A DNA stretch of 64,000 bases from Trifolium pratense (Eukaryota > Streptophyta > Magnoliopsida > Fabales > Fabaceae), in NCBI RefSeq assembly GCF_020283565.1, contig NC_060060.1, positions 14,632,001 through 14,696,000 on the forward strand. Direction: 5' to 3'. The translations under genes and the position numbers were made by a program. The notes under the pieces are model-generated. The model saw only the letters and a list, made by a program, of their open reading frames with translations. It was not told the DNA's origin and did no database searches. Position 1 is the stretch's first letter. Each line of letters starts with the position of its first letter. Shown here piece after piece: positions 37,182-48,850 of this stretch.

Positions 37182-40100
37182 ATAATTAGTATTCTTGGAA
37201 GCTTTGTGCCATTAATTCTAAGTACAACTCATAACTATAAAAACTTCCATCATATATTACAACCAAAATGCATATTTTTTTGTTTCACCTCTTATATAAA
37301 ACAACATGCAAATGTTAACAAAGCATTAACCAAACTCAACTACTGATCAGTTAGTGATCTAAAAGTCCTCACAAAGTTTTTAGTCTAATATGTTCATTAT
37401 TGTTAAATAATAATGATAGTGATTCCCATCATCATCTTTTTTAACAACATATGAATATTATTAATGAAGTTAAAATAAGAAAGATGATATAATTAATGTG
37501 AGTTTAAAAGTTAATAGAAAATCATGTAGTGCAGTGCAGGTGCCGCAATCTTTCAGTTGGTCAATTATAAAAAAAAAAAAAAAGTTGTGATCTAAATATA
37601 TATGTAAATGTGTGTGTGACACTGAGATCTCTAAAACTCCCATCATGTGTAAACCACATACAAATTAGTGTGGGTTCAATTAAACAACTTTTATGGACAA
37701 TTGGACATGCGTCTTAAGTCTAGCCATGGCTTAAAACAAACAAATATAGATTAATTTGAATTTTATGTGATACTTATATGGGAATCCAATAAATTTATAG
37801 ACAAATTTACCATATGATTGAATTTAACAATGAATTGATCCAAGTGTAATGAGGGTATTGATCCCTTTAAGCATAGTTAGGGATTTGATTCCTAATTTAT
37901 GCGTATGAAAAAAAATTCAGTTGAAAGGGGTGAATTCGACTTTGTGTATGCTCCAAGAGTTCCCCAATGAAAGTGGTATTGTCACTTCGTCTGCCTACAA
38001 AAAAATCTTAATTTATTTTTTCTCTTTGGGATCCTATTTTGACTACTAAGATACAAGATCAATACCACACTAATGATTTTGTTCTTTTTTCCTAGTCGAT
38101 TGGTAAAGTATCACCAATAATATACAAATATACAATATGTTATCAAAAAATTAAAGTATCAAGGAAATAGGAATATATATCCCATGCATATAATCTCTAT
38201 AGATGTAACATATATATGGAAATCAAGAACCGAAAGATATTGTAAATTAAGGAGAAATTAAGGGAACTGAGAAAGATTAAAATAAGCTAGCTTCTTCGTT
38301 TTTTATAGTTTTAAAGGAATTGAAGCATATTCTTCTTCTTTTCTCTCTTATTGAACTGACGTTTAATTAGGAGCATCATAATAAAAATAAGTTTTTTTTT
38401 TAACTTTTTTTTATAAGCAAATGTTTTTTTTTAAATAAAAAGAAATGTTTGTAGCCGGTGATGACCTTCTCAAACTCGTTCAACGTCCCAACTTTTTACC
38501 TATGTAAATTAAAACTAAAATAGGCAAAGTCCCATTAACAAAATGATTTTTTCTAAAATTTAAAACGAATACTATCAAAAGGATAAAAGTGATTTCTTTT
38601 GAAAAAATGGCACCCATAATTATTAGGAGTTTGTTGAACTTGAAACATGAATATTATCTTTCTCTAAAACCAACAATATAGAAAAATCTATCTGTTACTT
38701 GCTCTTGGAGTGGTAAATATAATTACTTTTATAAGTACTCTAAATATCATAATTAAGATTTTCTTTGTCTTAAATTATGACATCATCCCTCGCTCTAAAT
38801 TTCTGTAATAAAAAAAGAACTTATCCGTTACTCTTCTCTTTGTAGCCTCTGATCATGCTAGCTAGATAAATGACAGCAACAACTCCTTTTGAGCATTCAC
38901 TTCCCTTAATAGTTCAAACAATGGACACTTGCACCACCCTCTAAAGTTAACTTTTGAAATAGTAACAAACAGAGTTAAGCAATTTTGTTACAGTTTTACT
39001 TTTATGCATATCACATGGATAGCCGTAGTTCATATAGTGTACTTGTATTGACTTTTGAATAGTTTATGCTTTGTGATTGTGAGGACACCATGGGGAACAG
39101 AAAACTCATCCACTTCTCTTCTTATATACTGCACTGTTCACCAACCAGGATGATGCTTAACAAGACCCCACTTCATGGCTATTAGTAGTTTCCAGAACAG
39201 GATTACGCACAGTTACTGCGCGCCACTGTAATGAATTACAATTGTTCCATCTTGAGTCAAAAGATGGGATTATTTTGTATTGATTTTATGTAGATATGTA
39301 ATATAACCAGACTTAAAATCAATATGGTTACGATTTATTATTGTGTGAAACTGCGTATTTATTTTACCGTAGACAATCTTGGTTCATAGTTTTAGTGGTG
39401 AAAGACTTCTTAATTATGACTTGCTTCTTAAAATTTTTGAAATCAAATTTAACCCAACCCTACAAAATCGGTATGTAAAGTAAGAATTATTCTATAACGA
39501 AAACCTGATGGCTAACAAATTTTGAAGGAGATTTTAATACTATTTTTAGAGTTGGGTTGAGTCTAATCATCCTTAGTAATCCTACCGAGAAACTACCATC
39601 AATGTCAATCCATCTATCTAGCCATCTAGGTATTCATAATATCAATTTTTGATAAATTAACATATCATGTATCCTAAATAATCATGCTCATATGTTTATT
39701 TTGTTTCTAGCACAAAAATAAGATTATATAGTTTTAATTTTTGGTTTGAACATGTCTTGTAGTTATTATTATTATTATTATTATTATTAGGTTAATTCCA
39801 AGAATATTTAGTGTCGACATAAGTATTTCTGGATGTAAAAAGAAAGTTGGAATATATTCTCAACTGTAAAATAGAAATAAATTATTTTTTTAATCGAAAA
39901 ATAAAAATTAAATTATCATGATACTAGTATATGGTAAAATTGACTCCCAAGTTGGATTCATTTGTAGTGTCACATCAGACATTCATATGTGAGTGGCATT
40001 GCAAAGATATTGTAGTTTATACAAACAAGTGAATATAAAGCAGCTGATTATAGAAATAATCAATACATGACAAAGATACGAGTATAAAAATAATGAGATT

Positions 40101-41143
40101 ACGATGGAAGATTAGCCACTTGCTTTTGTAGTTTGTCCTTTTTGTAAAAAAAATTAGTTGAAAGGTGCTCCAAGATATTAACATTATCATTAATTTATTA
40201 ACCAAAGAATCCTAAGATGATTATGAAAATATTGTTTGTATATGTAGTTCAAAAATGGCCGGGTCAATGCTAAAGCGACGATTATTGTAATTGTAATTAA
40301 AGTTATAGCACAAATGGCTGAGGATTTAAGAAAGAATTGTCTCATTTTTAGGTTGGATTTTGAGAATAAAGTGTATGATTTCAGTTCGGTGCAGTTTTTA
40401 GAACTACATGATGAGGAGGTTTGAGTTTTTCGAAATGTGGCGGGCTTGAATCCATGTCTGTATGTGTTCTTTAAGAGTCTTTCGGTTTCGATAGAGTGTT
40501 CCTTTCTTATTTATTTTTATTTTTGTGGTGAAGGGTTTGATTACTTTGATCAGAAAGATCGAGGAGGTAAATATAATTTCAAGTTTAAGGTCGGAAACAA
40601 CGATATGACAATTCACATTTTCTTGGATGCGGCTACAATGTAGAATCTTTGGTCGCTTAAGACCATTTTATGTTATAGGAGTGAATGTGAGTACTTCATT
40701 CTTGGAGACAGCAGATCGTTTGTTAAACCATAGTATGAACATAAACTAGTATGATCTTCTATTAAAACTAGTTTATGTTCATGTTAATTTCAATATTATA
40801 TTTCATTATTTTCAAAATGTGTTAAATATGTCCATCTATTATATGAAACATACGTGAGTTATACGACAAGGATTGTATCGGGATTACTATCCATAGGTTA
40901 ATTACTGTGTAACTTTTTTTTTTTTGGGCTTATGCCCTCATCATTATCAAAAATTATATGAAACATAAAACTTTAGGGACTGTACGTATCTGGTCAAAAT
41001 TTAAATAATTTGATTGAAAGTCTGTACACAGATGCCAGACTTTTACATGCATAGCATTATTTTTGTTCTGCGTAGTACATTTTTAATCACTACAAACACT
41101 TTTTTGTGACACTTTAATTTTTTTTTTTTATAATACAACCATA
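37182..41143. other. Gene-free AT-rich stretch
   Basis: About 4 kb without a supportable gene. An ATT microsatellite lies at about 39762-39789. The longest open frames (40404-40616 minus, 40437-40643 plus) overlap each other and match nothing I recognise. Confidence 0.5.
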
Positions 41144-41810
41144 TCTTTTATATTATAAGCTTGTATACACAAGCAAACTCTAAACCCTAATTTGTTTTTC
41201 CTGTTTTCCCTCCATTTTATCTTGCAATTTTTATTAAAAAATAATACAATTTTGTCTTGACTAGGATTCGAACCCGCAACCCTTCAATGCAAAGCAATAT
41301 TTCCAACCAATATGGCATGTATACCAATCGTGATTAAAATTATGTGCAATAATTGATAAGCACCATCAATTTTAAAAGTATATCATATCAAAATTATTGT
41401 TGACTATATTATTCATCACAAAATATTTTTATGTCTTTCCTGATCAATATTTTTTTTTACCGGATCATAAATTTAGAGAATAATTATCATGTGAGATTTG
41501 GAAAATTATTATCACGTGTAATTTAGAAAGTTATTATCAAACTCAATTCTGCTAAATCAATTTTTTTTTTGCAATACAACCAAACACAATCATAGTCATG
41601 TCACTAATCACATTCATTATTTTGATTTTAACATTGCAGATTTAATATTAACAGATGATCAATTGATACAATATGCACTAGCAGACCAATTGTGATTTAA
41701 ATTATGTCCACAAAGTGTTAAGCTCCATCAACTTTCATAAGAAAGATTTCATACGACAATTAAGCACCATCAATTTTCATTGCACAATTTAAACAATTAA
41801 AAACCGATAA
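41144..41810 (+). mobile_element. Possible 5' part of an older Helitron-like element
   Basis: Begins TCTTTTATATTATAAGCTTG and continues to CTCTAAACCCTAATTTG. The same opening, slightly changed, starts the neighbouring element at 41811. No 3' hairpin is seen before 41810, so this may be a truncated relative. Confidence 0.4.
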
Positions 41811-42371
41811 TCTCTTATATTATAAGCTTGCTAACATAAGCTAACCCTAAACCAAATTTTTCCCCTCTCATTTTCTCTTTCTTTTTATTGCAGCTTTATA
41901 TTAAAAAAATACAGATTTGTCATCGAACCTGCATCCCTTACTTACAATAAAACTTTTCAACCGCTAAAACTTGTGCTTCAATTATGAAAGAATTTAGGAA
42001 TCCTAATATGTTAACCCTATTTTCAATAAATTTGAACGGCAGAATTAATCACAATTTTTATTTATTTATGAATGTCTACTTAAGTTTATGTTCTTGATTA
42101 TGTCTTTGATTTTTTTTTAACCTTTAATTATCATCAATTTTTTAACCTTTAGTTATCAGCAATTTTTTTTAATAAGTAAACAAAACGATGGGGTTCCAGA
42201 ATTATTTAAAAAATATATAAAATAAGCACATAAACAAATATAGAATAATTAGTCCATGAAATTCCCTATACTACTCTTATTGAAAACGCTCTTAGAATTT
42301 TTGTATTTTATTTTTTATTGTTACATATTACACCTAATTAGACCCATGCGCCGCATGGGTTAAAGTTCTAG
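41811..42371 (+). mobile_element. Helitron-like non-autonomous element, about 561 bp
   Basis: Starts with TC after a host A (TCTCTTATATTATAAGC) and ends with CTAG before a host T. Ten bases before the end lies a GC-rich palindrome, ACCCATGCG C CGCATGGGT (42342-42360). A 5' TC, a 3' hairpin plus CTAG and insertion between A and T are the diagnostic marks of Helitrons. No Rep/helicase coding. The 5' end is less sure than the 3' end. Confidence 0.65.
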
Positions 42372-42516
42372 TTACTTAGTAGTACACAATAGTTCCTTAG
42401 GTAAATAAACCTAGTAGTAAAAAATTGAGTTTATAATTTTTAAATTGCATAGAGAGTACGTAATGTATAAAAATATTGTTTTTGTAAAGAGGTGCAATTT
42501 AGTTGCATGTCTTTTA

Positions 42517-42799
42517 CTTTTTATAAGAAACACTTTAAAAAAATCACACAGACCAATGAAGCACATTTAACATAGTTATTTTCATTTAATATTCTTATAA
42601 ATTTAAATTTATTCCATGTATACCATTATTTAATTACTCTTTATTCAACTAACTTACTTATTTTTAAATTCTCTCTCATAATAAATAAGGGCATAAGTGA
42701 AATTAAACATTTAAAACATTTGAAAATTGGTCAAAGTTTCTTATAAAAAGGACCAAATTTTTTGCCCTAAGTGTTCCTTATAAAAAGGACCGGAGGTAG
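42517..42799 (-). mobile_element. Stowaway-like MITE, truncated copy
   Basis: Reverse-complement relative of the element at 47758-48052: shared words include CACACAGACCAATGAA, ATTCTCTCTCATAATAAATA and TTATAAAAAGGACCGGAGG. The right end GGACCGGAGGTAG plus TA is kept; the other terminal repeat has lost about ten bases. Confidence 0.8.
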
Positions 42800-43571
42800 T
42801 ATCATGTTTTTCTATTGTCATCTGGTAAGTGCAACTCATAATAACTGCCAGAGATAACGATCTACATGGTCTGTTTGATTACGAACTCAAATTTTTCCAC
42901 TTTTTCCCTTTTTATTTTTTATTTTTATAGAAGCATTTTTTCCCACTTTATTCTCCTTGTCCGAATTTTAATCTAACACGTCCGACTCTTTTTACCTTAG
43001 CTCAAACGAATTAAACTATTCACTCTATCAAACATTCATTAATTCTCTTATTGAAAGAACTCTCTATAGGTTCAAACATTTTAGTTTATTTTTGGTCAAA
43101 AGTTCCATCAATTTATGTTAGACCTATTTTTAAAATGGATGACACACATTTATTTCATTTGATAATATATTTTTTTATAACACATTTAATAAGATATTAA
43201 ATATTGTAAAGAGGGTGTTCTTAACACTCAAACATAGAATAATAAGCCACTATATTTGATCAAATGATAAAAGAATTTGAGTAGTATGCGTGAAAATTTA
43301 AATCCGATTTTCATTACCTTGTTATAAAAAAAAGCACATATGATAATGAGTGAATGGAAGGACAAGAGTGGATCCCACGCGCCACCAAATGATTTATGGA
43401 AAGAATGCGCGTGATGAGAATGTCAAGTCCTAAAAATAAAAATAGAGTCATGTTAATGTGTGCTTTTATGATACATGTTAAGATTCTTCAAATAATAATT
43501 ACTTCTTGAATAAAATAAAACTTAATTTTTAAAAAGATAAAATGTATAATTTTTAATACAAATTAAAATGA

Positions 43572-43749
43572 GTTTAATTGTTGTGCACCGTCGGTGTAAA
43601 TTTTTTTTACACATGCATCCAATAACATGTTGCCACATCATTTAATGAATGTGACACATCATGTGTTTTTAATTACCATACATGATGTGTCGGAATATTA
43701 TTGGATGCATGTGCAAAATAATTTTACACCGACGGTGCATATAAATTAA
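43572..43749. mobile_element. Foldback MITE, about 178 bp
   Basis: Almost the whole element is an imperfect hairpin: GTGCACCGTCGGTGTAAA at the left pairs with TTTACACCGACGGTGCAT at the right, and ACATGCATCCAATAA with TTATTGGATGCATGT further in. The target duplication is unclear. A transcript would fold into a long hairpin. Confidence 0.8.
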
Positions 43750-44498
43750 ATTCAATTAAAATTACTATCTATAGTACATTAACAACTGCATGTTAACTTT
43801 TCAATTAAAAAAAAAAAATATCAATCGTTAGTTGGTCCAATGATGATTGACGTTTGACTTGATATGGAGAATCACATTTCGATCCCCTTAACTACAATTG
43901 AGAGGGGTTGAAACCATTTAATATAACTATCCTCAAACTAGATTAGACGGTCGAGTGACCAAATATTTGAGAAAACGACAAGAAGCATTGGTCCATTGCA
44001 AAAAGTGGAAGTGGGTGCTACGTGTCGGCTTCCTAACTCCATTGCTTACTTGAAAAACGACATAACCACCACACCATTAACACATGCATAGTTGCATACC
44101 TGACCCCGACAATTGTTGTATTTGTTGTTTCGTTTTCAACCTTCCATTTGCTCACAATTATTTATTTTGTTTAATCATCATTTTGAATGAAGTTGGACTA
44201 AGTAGTTTTTTGTTTGTTTTGTTAACTTTGCTCATGAAGTGAAAAATAATTGATTTAAGTAGCTAAGAGTTTTTAGTTTTCTTAAATAGATTGTTAGTGA
44301 TTTCATTTATGATTGCTCTTTATGTATAAAAAAAATGGGGTTGAGTTGAGAGAATCTATTTTGATCGTTAATAGATCGAGTATTTTGTGTTTTCAACTTT
44401 AATTATGAAGATGTCACCGCATCATTTTTTTAACCGGCTATTAATTTAACCGGTTAAAATAAAAGTTTTTTAATTCTCATTTTGCACTATAGTATTTA

Positions 44499-45331
44499 GG
44501 GTAAATAGTGTCATACCCCCCTGCAAAATAGACGAGTTTTGCGTTACCCCCTGCAAAATATTTTTTTGATATTACCCCCTGCAATGTCAAGATTCCTTGC
44601 GTTACCCCCCTGGCTCAACAAGTGGGCATATGACATGGAAGAATCTTGACGTGGCATGACACGTGGAAATTAATTTATTTTTTATTTATTTTTAATTGCC
44701 AACTCATTAATTAATGTGGGTTTTTAATTAAAAAAATGAAAAAAAAACCTTAAAAGTTGTTATATTTTTATGAACTTACTTAAAAAAAAAATTTTTAGTA
44801 ACCAAAAAACTAATAATAATAATAATAATAGAGTAACCAAAAAAAAAAAAAAACTGCAATCACATAGTAACGCAAGAACAATCGCTTTGCCCTAATCCCA
44901 AATTGAAATTGAAAACGAAGAACAATCGCTGCATATGAACGGAACGAAAAAAAAAAGTTTCTTTAAATAAAAAAATTTCTTTAAAAAAACAAGTTTCTTT
45001 AAAAAAAGTTTTTTTTTAAAAAAAAAAAGTTTTTTTAAAAAAAATGTTACCGTAAAAAAAAAAAGTTCCTTTAAATAAAAATTTTTTTTTCATTTTTTTA
45101 AATTAAAAAATAAATAATTACTGAGTTGGCAATTAAAAATAAATAAAAAATAAATTAATTTTCACGTGTCATGCCACGTCAAGATTCGTCCATGTCATAT
45201 GCCCACTTGTTGAGCCAGGGGGGTAACGCAAGGAATCTTGACATTGCAGGGGGGTAATCTCAAAAAAATATTTTGCAGGGGAGTAACGCAAAACTCGCCT
45301 ATTTTGCAGGGGGGTATGACACTATTTACCC
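44499..45331. mobile_element. Mutator-like MITE with long inverted ends, 833 bp
   Basis: Begins GGGTAAATAGTGTCATACCC and ends in its reverse complement. The inverted arms run about 170-200 bp and include GAGTTTTGCGTTACCCCCTG and GGCTCAACAAGTGGGCATAT. It is flanked by a perfect 9-bp duplication TAGTATTTA (44490-44498 and 45332-45340). The centre is A/T homopolymer-rich, with CTTTAAA-type runs. No transposase. The arms are nearly identical, suggesting recent origin or sequence exchange between arms. Confidence 0.9.
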
Positions 45332-45706
45332 TAGTATTTACTACAACCATATGTTTCATAAAAATCATCTACTTTTTTTTTAAAAAAAAATTATTATATA
45401 TATATATATATAAAAGATATTACACATGAACAAGCTGTGCCGCTAGACCTTTTTGAATAGCAAAACCTAATCTTTGAAAAACTACTTAAGAGACACAACA
45501 TTATTATGCACGACTCTTTGAACTCTTTTCAAAAGGTCTATCATCTATTAACTTTTTTTTAGATAAATAAAATGATAAGCTATTGAAAATTCACAGACAC
45601 AAAATAAAAAAACCAAAGTTCGAATTCCAACTATGACATCCTACCTATCAATTTCGGCATTTTTTTCCGGTTAAATTAGAATTTTGGAATAACCATCTAT
45701 TAACTC

Positions 45707-45713
<7 letters not shown>

Positions 45714-45753
<40 letters not shown>
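45714..45753. repeat. (TG)n(TA)n microsatellite
   Basis: TGTGTG followed by about 19 TA units. The foldback element at 45754 sits directly against it, and TA units resume on its far side. Confidence 0.9.
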
Positions 45754-45755
<2 letters not shown>

Positions 45756-47621
45756 GGGCTGCTAACTTAGACCCAGTTGGGTCTAAATTAGCAAGGTGCA
45801 CCTTTTGAGTTGGACAAAAATACCCATTTTTTAATTTTTTGGAAGAATAGAGCAACAGGGGCATTTCTGTAATTTTATGCAACAGTACACGCGCCCCCAC
45901 TTCTTTTTCCCCCCCCCAGGACACGTGTCACGCGATTACAGGACAAAAATCACGCGCGTGCATGACACGCGCCGACAGGTGCGCGTGGTGGACAGGATGG
46001 GAGGAGAGAGAAACTTTGCTTTTGAAAAAGGCAGCCACGTGTCACGCTATTATTGGGTCTGCGTGATTTTTTTCATTTTATACTTTAAACTCGATTATTT
46101 CGTCGTAAATTAATTTTTTATTTTTTAATTTTTATACCAAAATTCATAATTTTTTTTTCTCTACAAATAGAGACTTGGTTTGTTTGATTTGGACACCGAA
46201 AAAAAAACGCAATTTTTCACTACTTTAAACTCGATTATTTCGTCGTAAATTAATTTTTTATTTTTTATTTTTTATACCAAAATTCATAATTTTTTTTTCT
46301 CTACAAATAGAGACTTGGTTCGTTTGATTTGGACACAGAAAAAAAAAACCCAATTTTTCACTACCTTAATCTCATTTTTCACTACCTTACATCAACTCAC
46401 TGAAACCATTCTACCAGAAAAATGGTTTCGGAGTACAAATCTCTGAAACCATTCTACAAGATAAATGGTTTCAGAAGCAAATAACTAATAATCAACTTAC
46501 TGAAACCATTTTACCAGCAAAATGGTTTCAGATTACAACTCTCTGAAACCATTCTACCAGATAAATGGTTTCAGAAGCAAACACAATTAATAAATTACTC
46601 ACTGAAACCATTCTACCAGTAAAATGGTTTCAGAATACAACTATGTGCAACCATTCTACAAGCTAAATGGTTTCAGAAGCAAATAACTAATAATCAACTT
46701 ACTGAAACCATTCTACCAGCAAAATGGTTTCAGTGAGTAATTTATTAATTGTGTTTGCTTCTGAAACCATTTATCTGGTAGAATGGTTTCAGAGAGTTGT
46801 AATCTGAAACCATTTTGCTGGTAAAATGGTTTCAGTAAGTTGATTATTAGTTATTTGCTTCTGAAACCATTTTACCAGCAAAATGGTTTCAGATTACAAC
46901 TCTCTGAAACCATTCTACAAGCTAAATGGTTTCAGAAGGATTTCGGTGTCCAAATCAAACGAACCAAGTCTCTATTTGTAGGAAAAAAAAAATTATGAAT
47001 TTTGGTATAAAAAATAAAAAATAAAAAATTAATTTACGACGAAATAATCGAGTTTAAAGTAGTGAAAAATTGCGTTTTTTTTTCGGTGTCCAAATCAAAC
47101 GAACCAAGTCTCTATTTGTAGAGAAAAAAAAATTATGAATTTTGGTATAAAAAATAAAAAATAAAAAATTAATTTACGACGAAATAATCGAGTTTAAAGT
47201 ATAAAATGAAAAAAATCACGCAGACCCATTCATATGCTGACACGTGGCTGCCTTTTTCAAAAGCAAAATTTTCTCTCTCCAGCATATAATCTAGTGTGGC
47301 GCAGACAAGATGATCTGATAGATCAGGATGATCTGGGCTGTCTGATTGATCAGACAGTCTTAATGAGATCACATCTTGGCTGTCTGATGGAAATCAACGG
47401 TCTGTAACCATGGTCCTTCCGTACGCGCGCGACACTGGATCGACGTCTATTAATTGTTTAAGAAGGTGGGGCGCGTGTTGTTATTTTTTTTTTATGTAAA
47501 ATTACAGAAATGCCCCTGTTGCTCTATTCTTTCAAAAATTAAAAGAATGGGTATTTTGGTCCAACTCAAAAGGTGCACCTTGCTAACTTAGACCTAACTA
47601 GGGTCTAAGTTAGAAAACCCC
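45754..47621. mobile_element. Foldback transposon with central hairpin array, about 1.87 kb
   Basis: The ends are inverted: GGGGCTGCTAACTTAGACCC at the left against GGGTCTAAGTTAGAAAACCCC at the right, continuing through AGGTGCACCTTTTGAGTTGGAC and AGAGCAACAGGGGCATTTCT. Each arm then carries two direct copies of a ~130-bp block (AAACTCGATTATTTCGTCGT to AGAGACTTGGTT), placed in opposite directions. The centre (46400-46935) is an array of eleven 32-bp hairpins. Short open frames in the two arms that share GSHVS and VCVIFFILYF are the same repeat read in mirror and are not genes. The element lies in a TA run, so its target duplication cannot be read. The superfamily is unknown; Mutator-like or Foldback-like are both possible. 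Confidence 0.85.
46400..46935. repeat. Array of eleven 32-bp palindromic units
   Basis: Each unit reads CTGAAACCATT, ten variable bases (such as CTACCAGATA), then AATGGTTTCAG. Starts: 46400, 46443, 46500, 46543, 46602, 46645, 46702, 46761, 46804, 46861 and 46904. Steps alternate 43 and 57-59 bp, so the true period is a pair of about 100 bp with two kinds of spacer (CAACTCT-type and GCAAATAACTAATAATCAAC-type). Judged by their loops, units 8 and 9 are reversed with respect to the others, and 46730-46860 is the reverse complement of about 46480-46610. Confidence 0.95.
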
Positions 47622-47757
47622 TATATATATATATGGACTTAATTATCTAACATCAATTATTTGTCCAATTAATCAAGCATTTTCACCCACTAACTTTTAC
47701 AATGTTAATGAGCTTTCAATCAAGCTAAGATGACCAATTTCAACTTTAAAATATATA

Positions 47758-48052
47758 CTCCCTCCGGTCCTTTTTATAAGGAACACTTAGGGCAAAAAAT
47801 TTGGTCCTTTTTATAAGAAACTTTGACCAATTTTCAAATGTTTTAAATGTTCAATTTCACTTATGCCCTTATTTATTATGAGAGAGAATTTAAAAATAAG
47901 TAAGTTAGTTGAATAAAGAGTAATTAAATAAGGGTATACATGGAATAAATTAAAATTTATAAGAGTATTAAATGAAAATAATTATGTTAAATGTGTTTCA
48001 TTGGTCTGTGTGATTTTTTCAAATTGTTCCTTATAATAAGGACCGGAGGGAG
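47758..48052 (+). mobile_element. Stowaway-like MITE, 295 bp
   Basis: Ends CTCCCTCCGGTCC and GGACCGGAGGGAG are perfect inverted repeats, flanked by TA on each side (47756-47757 and 48053-48054). Interior is AT-rich without coding. Related in reverse orientation to the copy at 42517-42799. Confidence 0.92.
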
Positions 48053-48299
48053 TATAAACAAAAATATCAACTTGATTAAAGATACTAAAACAAAATGTCC
48101 TAATTCTAAAAGGTATTTAACTCATGATTAGCTTCATCAAAAAATATATAGGATAAAATGAAACAAGATCCATTTCAACATATTTTGATCTCGTATAAGG
48201 GTTAGTTTTTATACTTGCCAATTAATTTAACAATAGATGACATCATGCCAACATGGGTTTCAACCTTTTCGTAGAACAATTTTGGTTGATTAACATTCG

Positions 48300-48850
48300 T
48301 GTTGTGCTTTTTGGCAAGTGTGAGTAGTTAAGTCCCACATTATTTAAAAAAGTGAAGGTTGAACACTTTATAAGTGAGAGGACCCATAAATCTATCACCT
48401 TAATGTTTTGGGTAAGAGTGTGGTGTCCAACTCACTTGTGAAGTTGTTCTTGAACCCAATGTGGAGGATCCCCCGGTTGCCCCCTCGTGTTGACCCAACA
48501 GTGACATCAAAGCCGATTGTTCAACGAAGGGTAGAACTGACTCCTTACATCGAAAGCCTTCCTGACAAGGGTGGTCAGGCGGCGAGTCCCGTGGAGCAGA
48601 GTGGCTTACAGCGGTACAAGTGTAGGATGAAGAAAGCTTTCGCTTGAGGGGGAGCATATCCTATAGTGGATAGACTCACACTTGAGGGGAAGATTGTTGT
48701 TGCAAGTGTGAGTAGTTAAGTCCCACATTGCTTATAAAAGTGGAGGTTGAACACTTAATGAGTGAGAGGACCCATAAACCTAACACCTTAAGGTTTTGGG
48801 TAACAGTGTGGTGTCCAACTCACTCACTTGTGAAGTTGTTCTTGAACTCA
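48300..48850. mobile_element. TRIM-like short LTR element, 551 bp
   Basis: Two direct repeats, 48300-48458 (159 bp) and 48695-48850 (156 bp), share GCAAGTGTGAGTAGTTAAGT, CCCACATT, GAGAGGACCCATAAA and GTGTGGTGTCCAACTCACTT. Both begin TGTTG and end CA. The 236-bp interior ends with a purine run GAGGGGAAGA just before the second repeat, as for LTR elements. It has no coding. The start of the interior does not match the initiator-Met primer site, and no target duplication is seen, so a plain segmental duplication remains possible. The interior open frames on both strands are shadows of one another. Confidence 0.65.

Noticed and set aside
41262..41290. GATTCGAACCCGC resembling a tRNA T-arm
   Set aside because: No acceptor stem, D-arm or anticodon arm can be folded around it; it lies in Helitron-like sequence.
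45877..46113. Open frame sharing a peptide with 47169-47372 on the other strand
   Set aside because: The shared peptide is simply the inverted repeat of the foldback element read in mirror image; no splice or codon support.
46400..46935. Regular repeats with similar-length spacers, resembling a CRISPR array
   Set aside because: The genome is a plant nuclear genome, the spacers themselves are repeated, and no cas genes exist. It is the core of a foldback element.
48400..48657. Open frames on both strands over 48400-48657
   Set aside because: They overlap almost fully, match no family and lie in the interior of a TRIM-like element.
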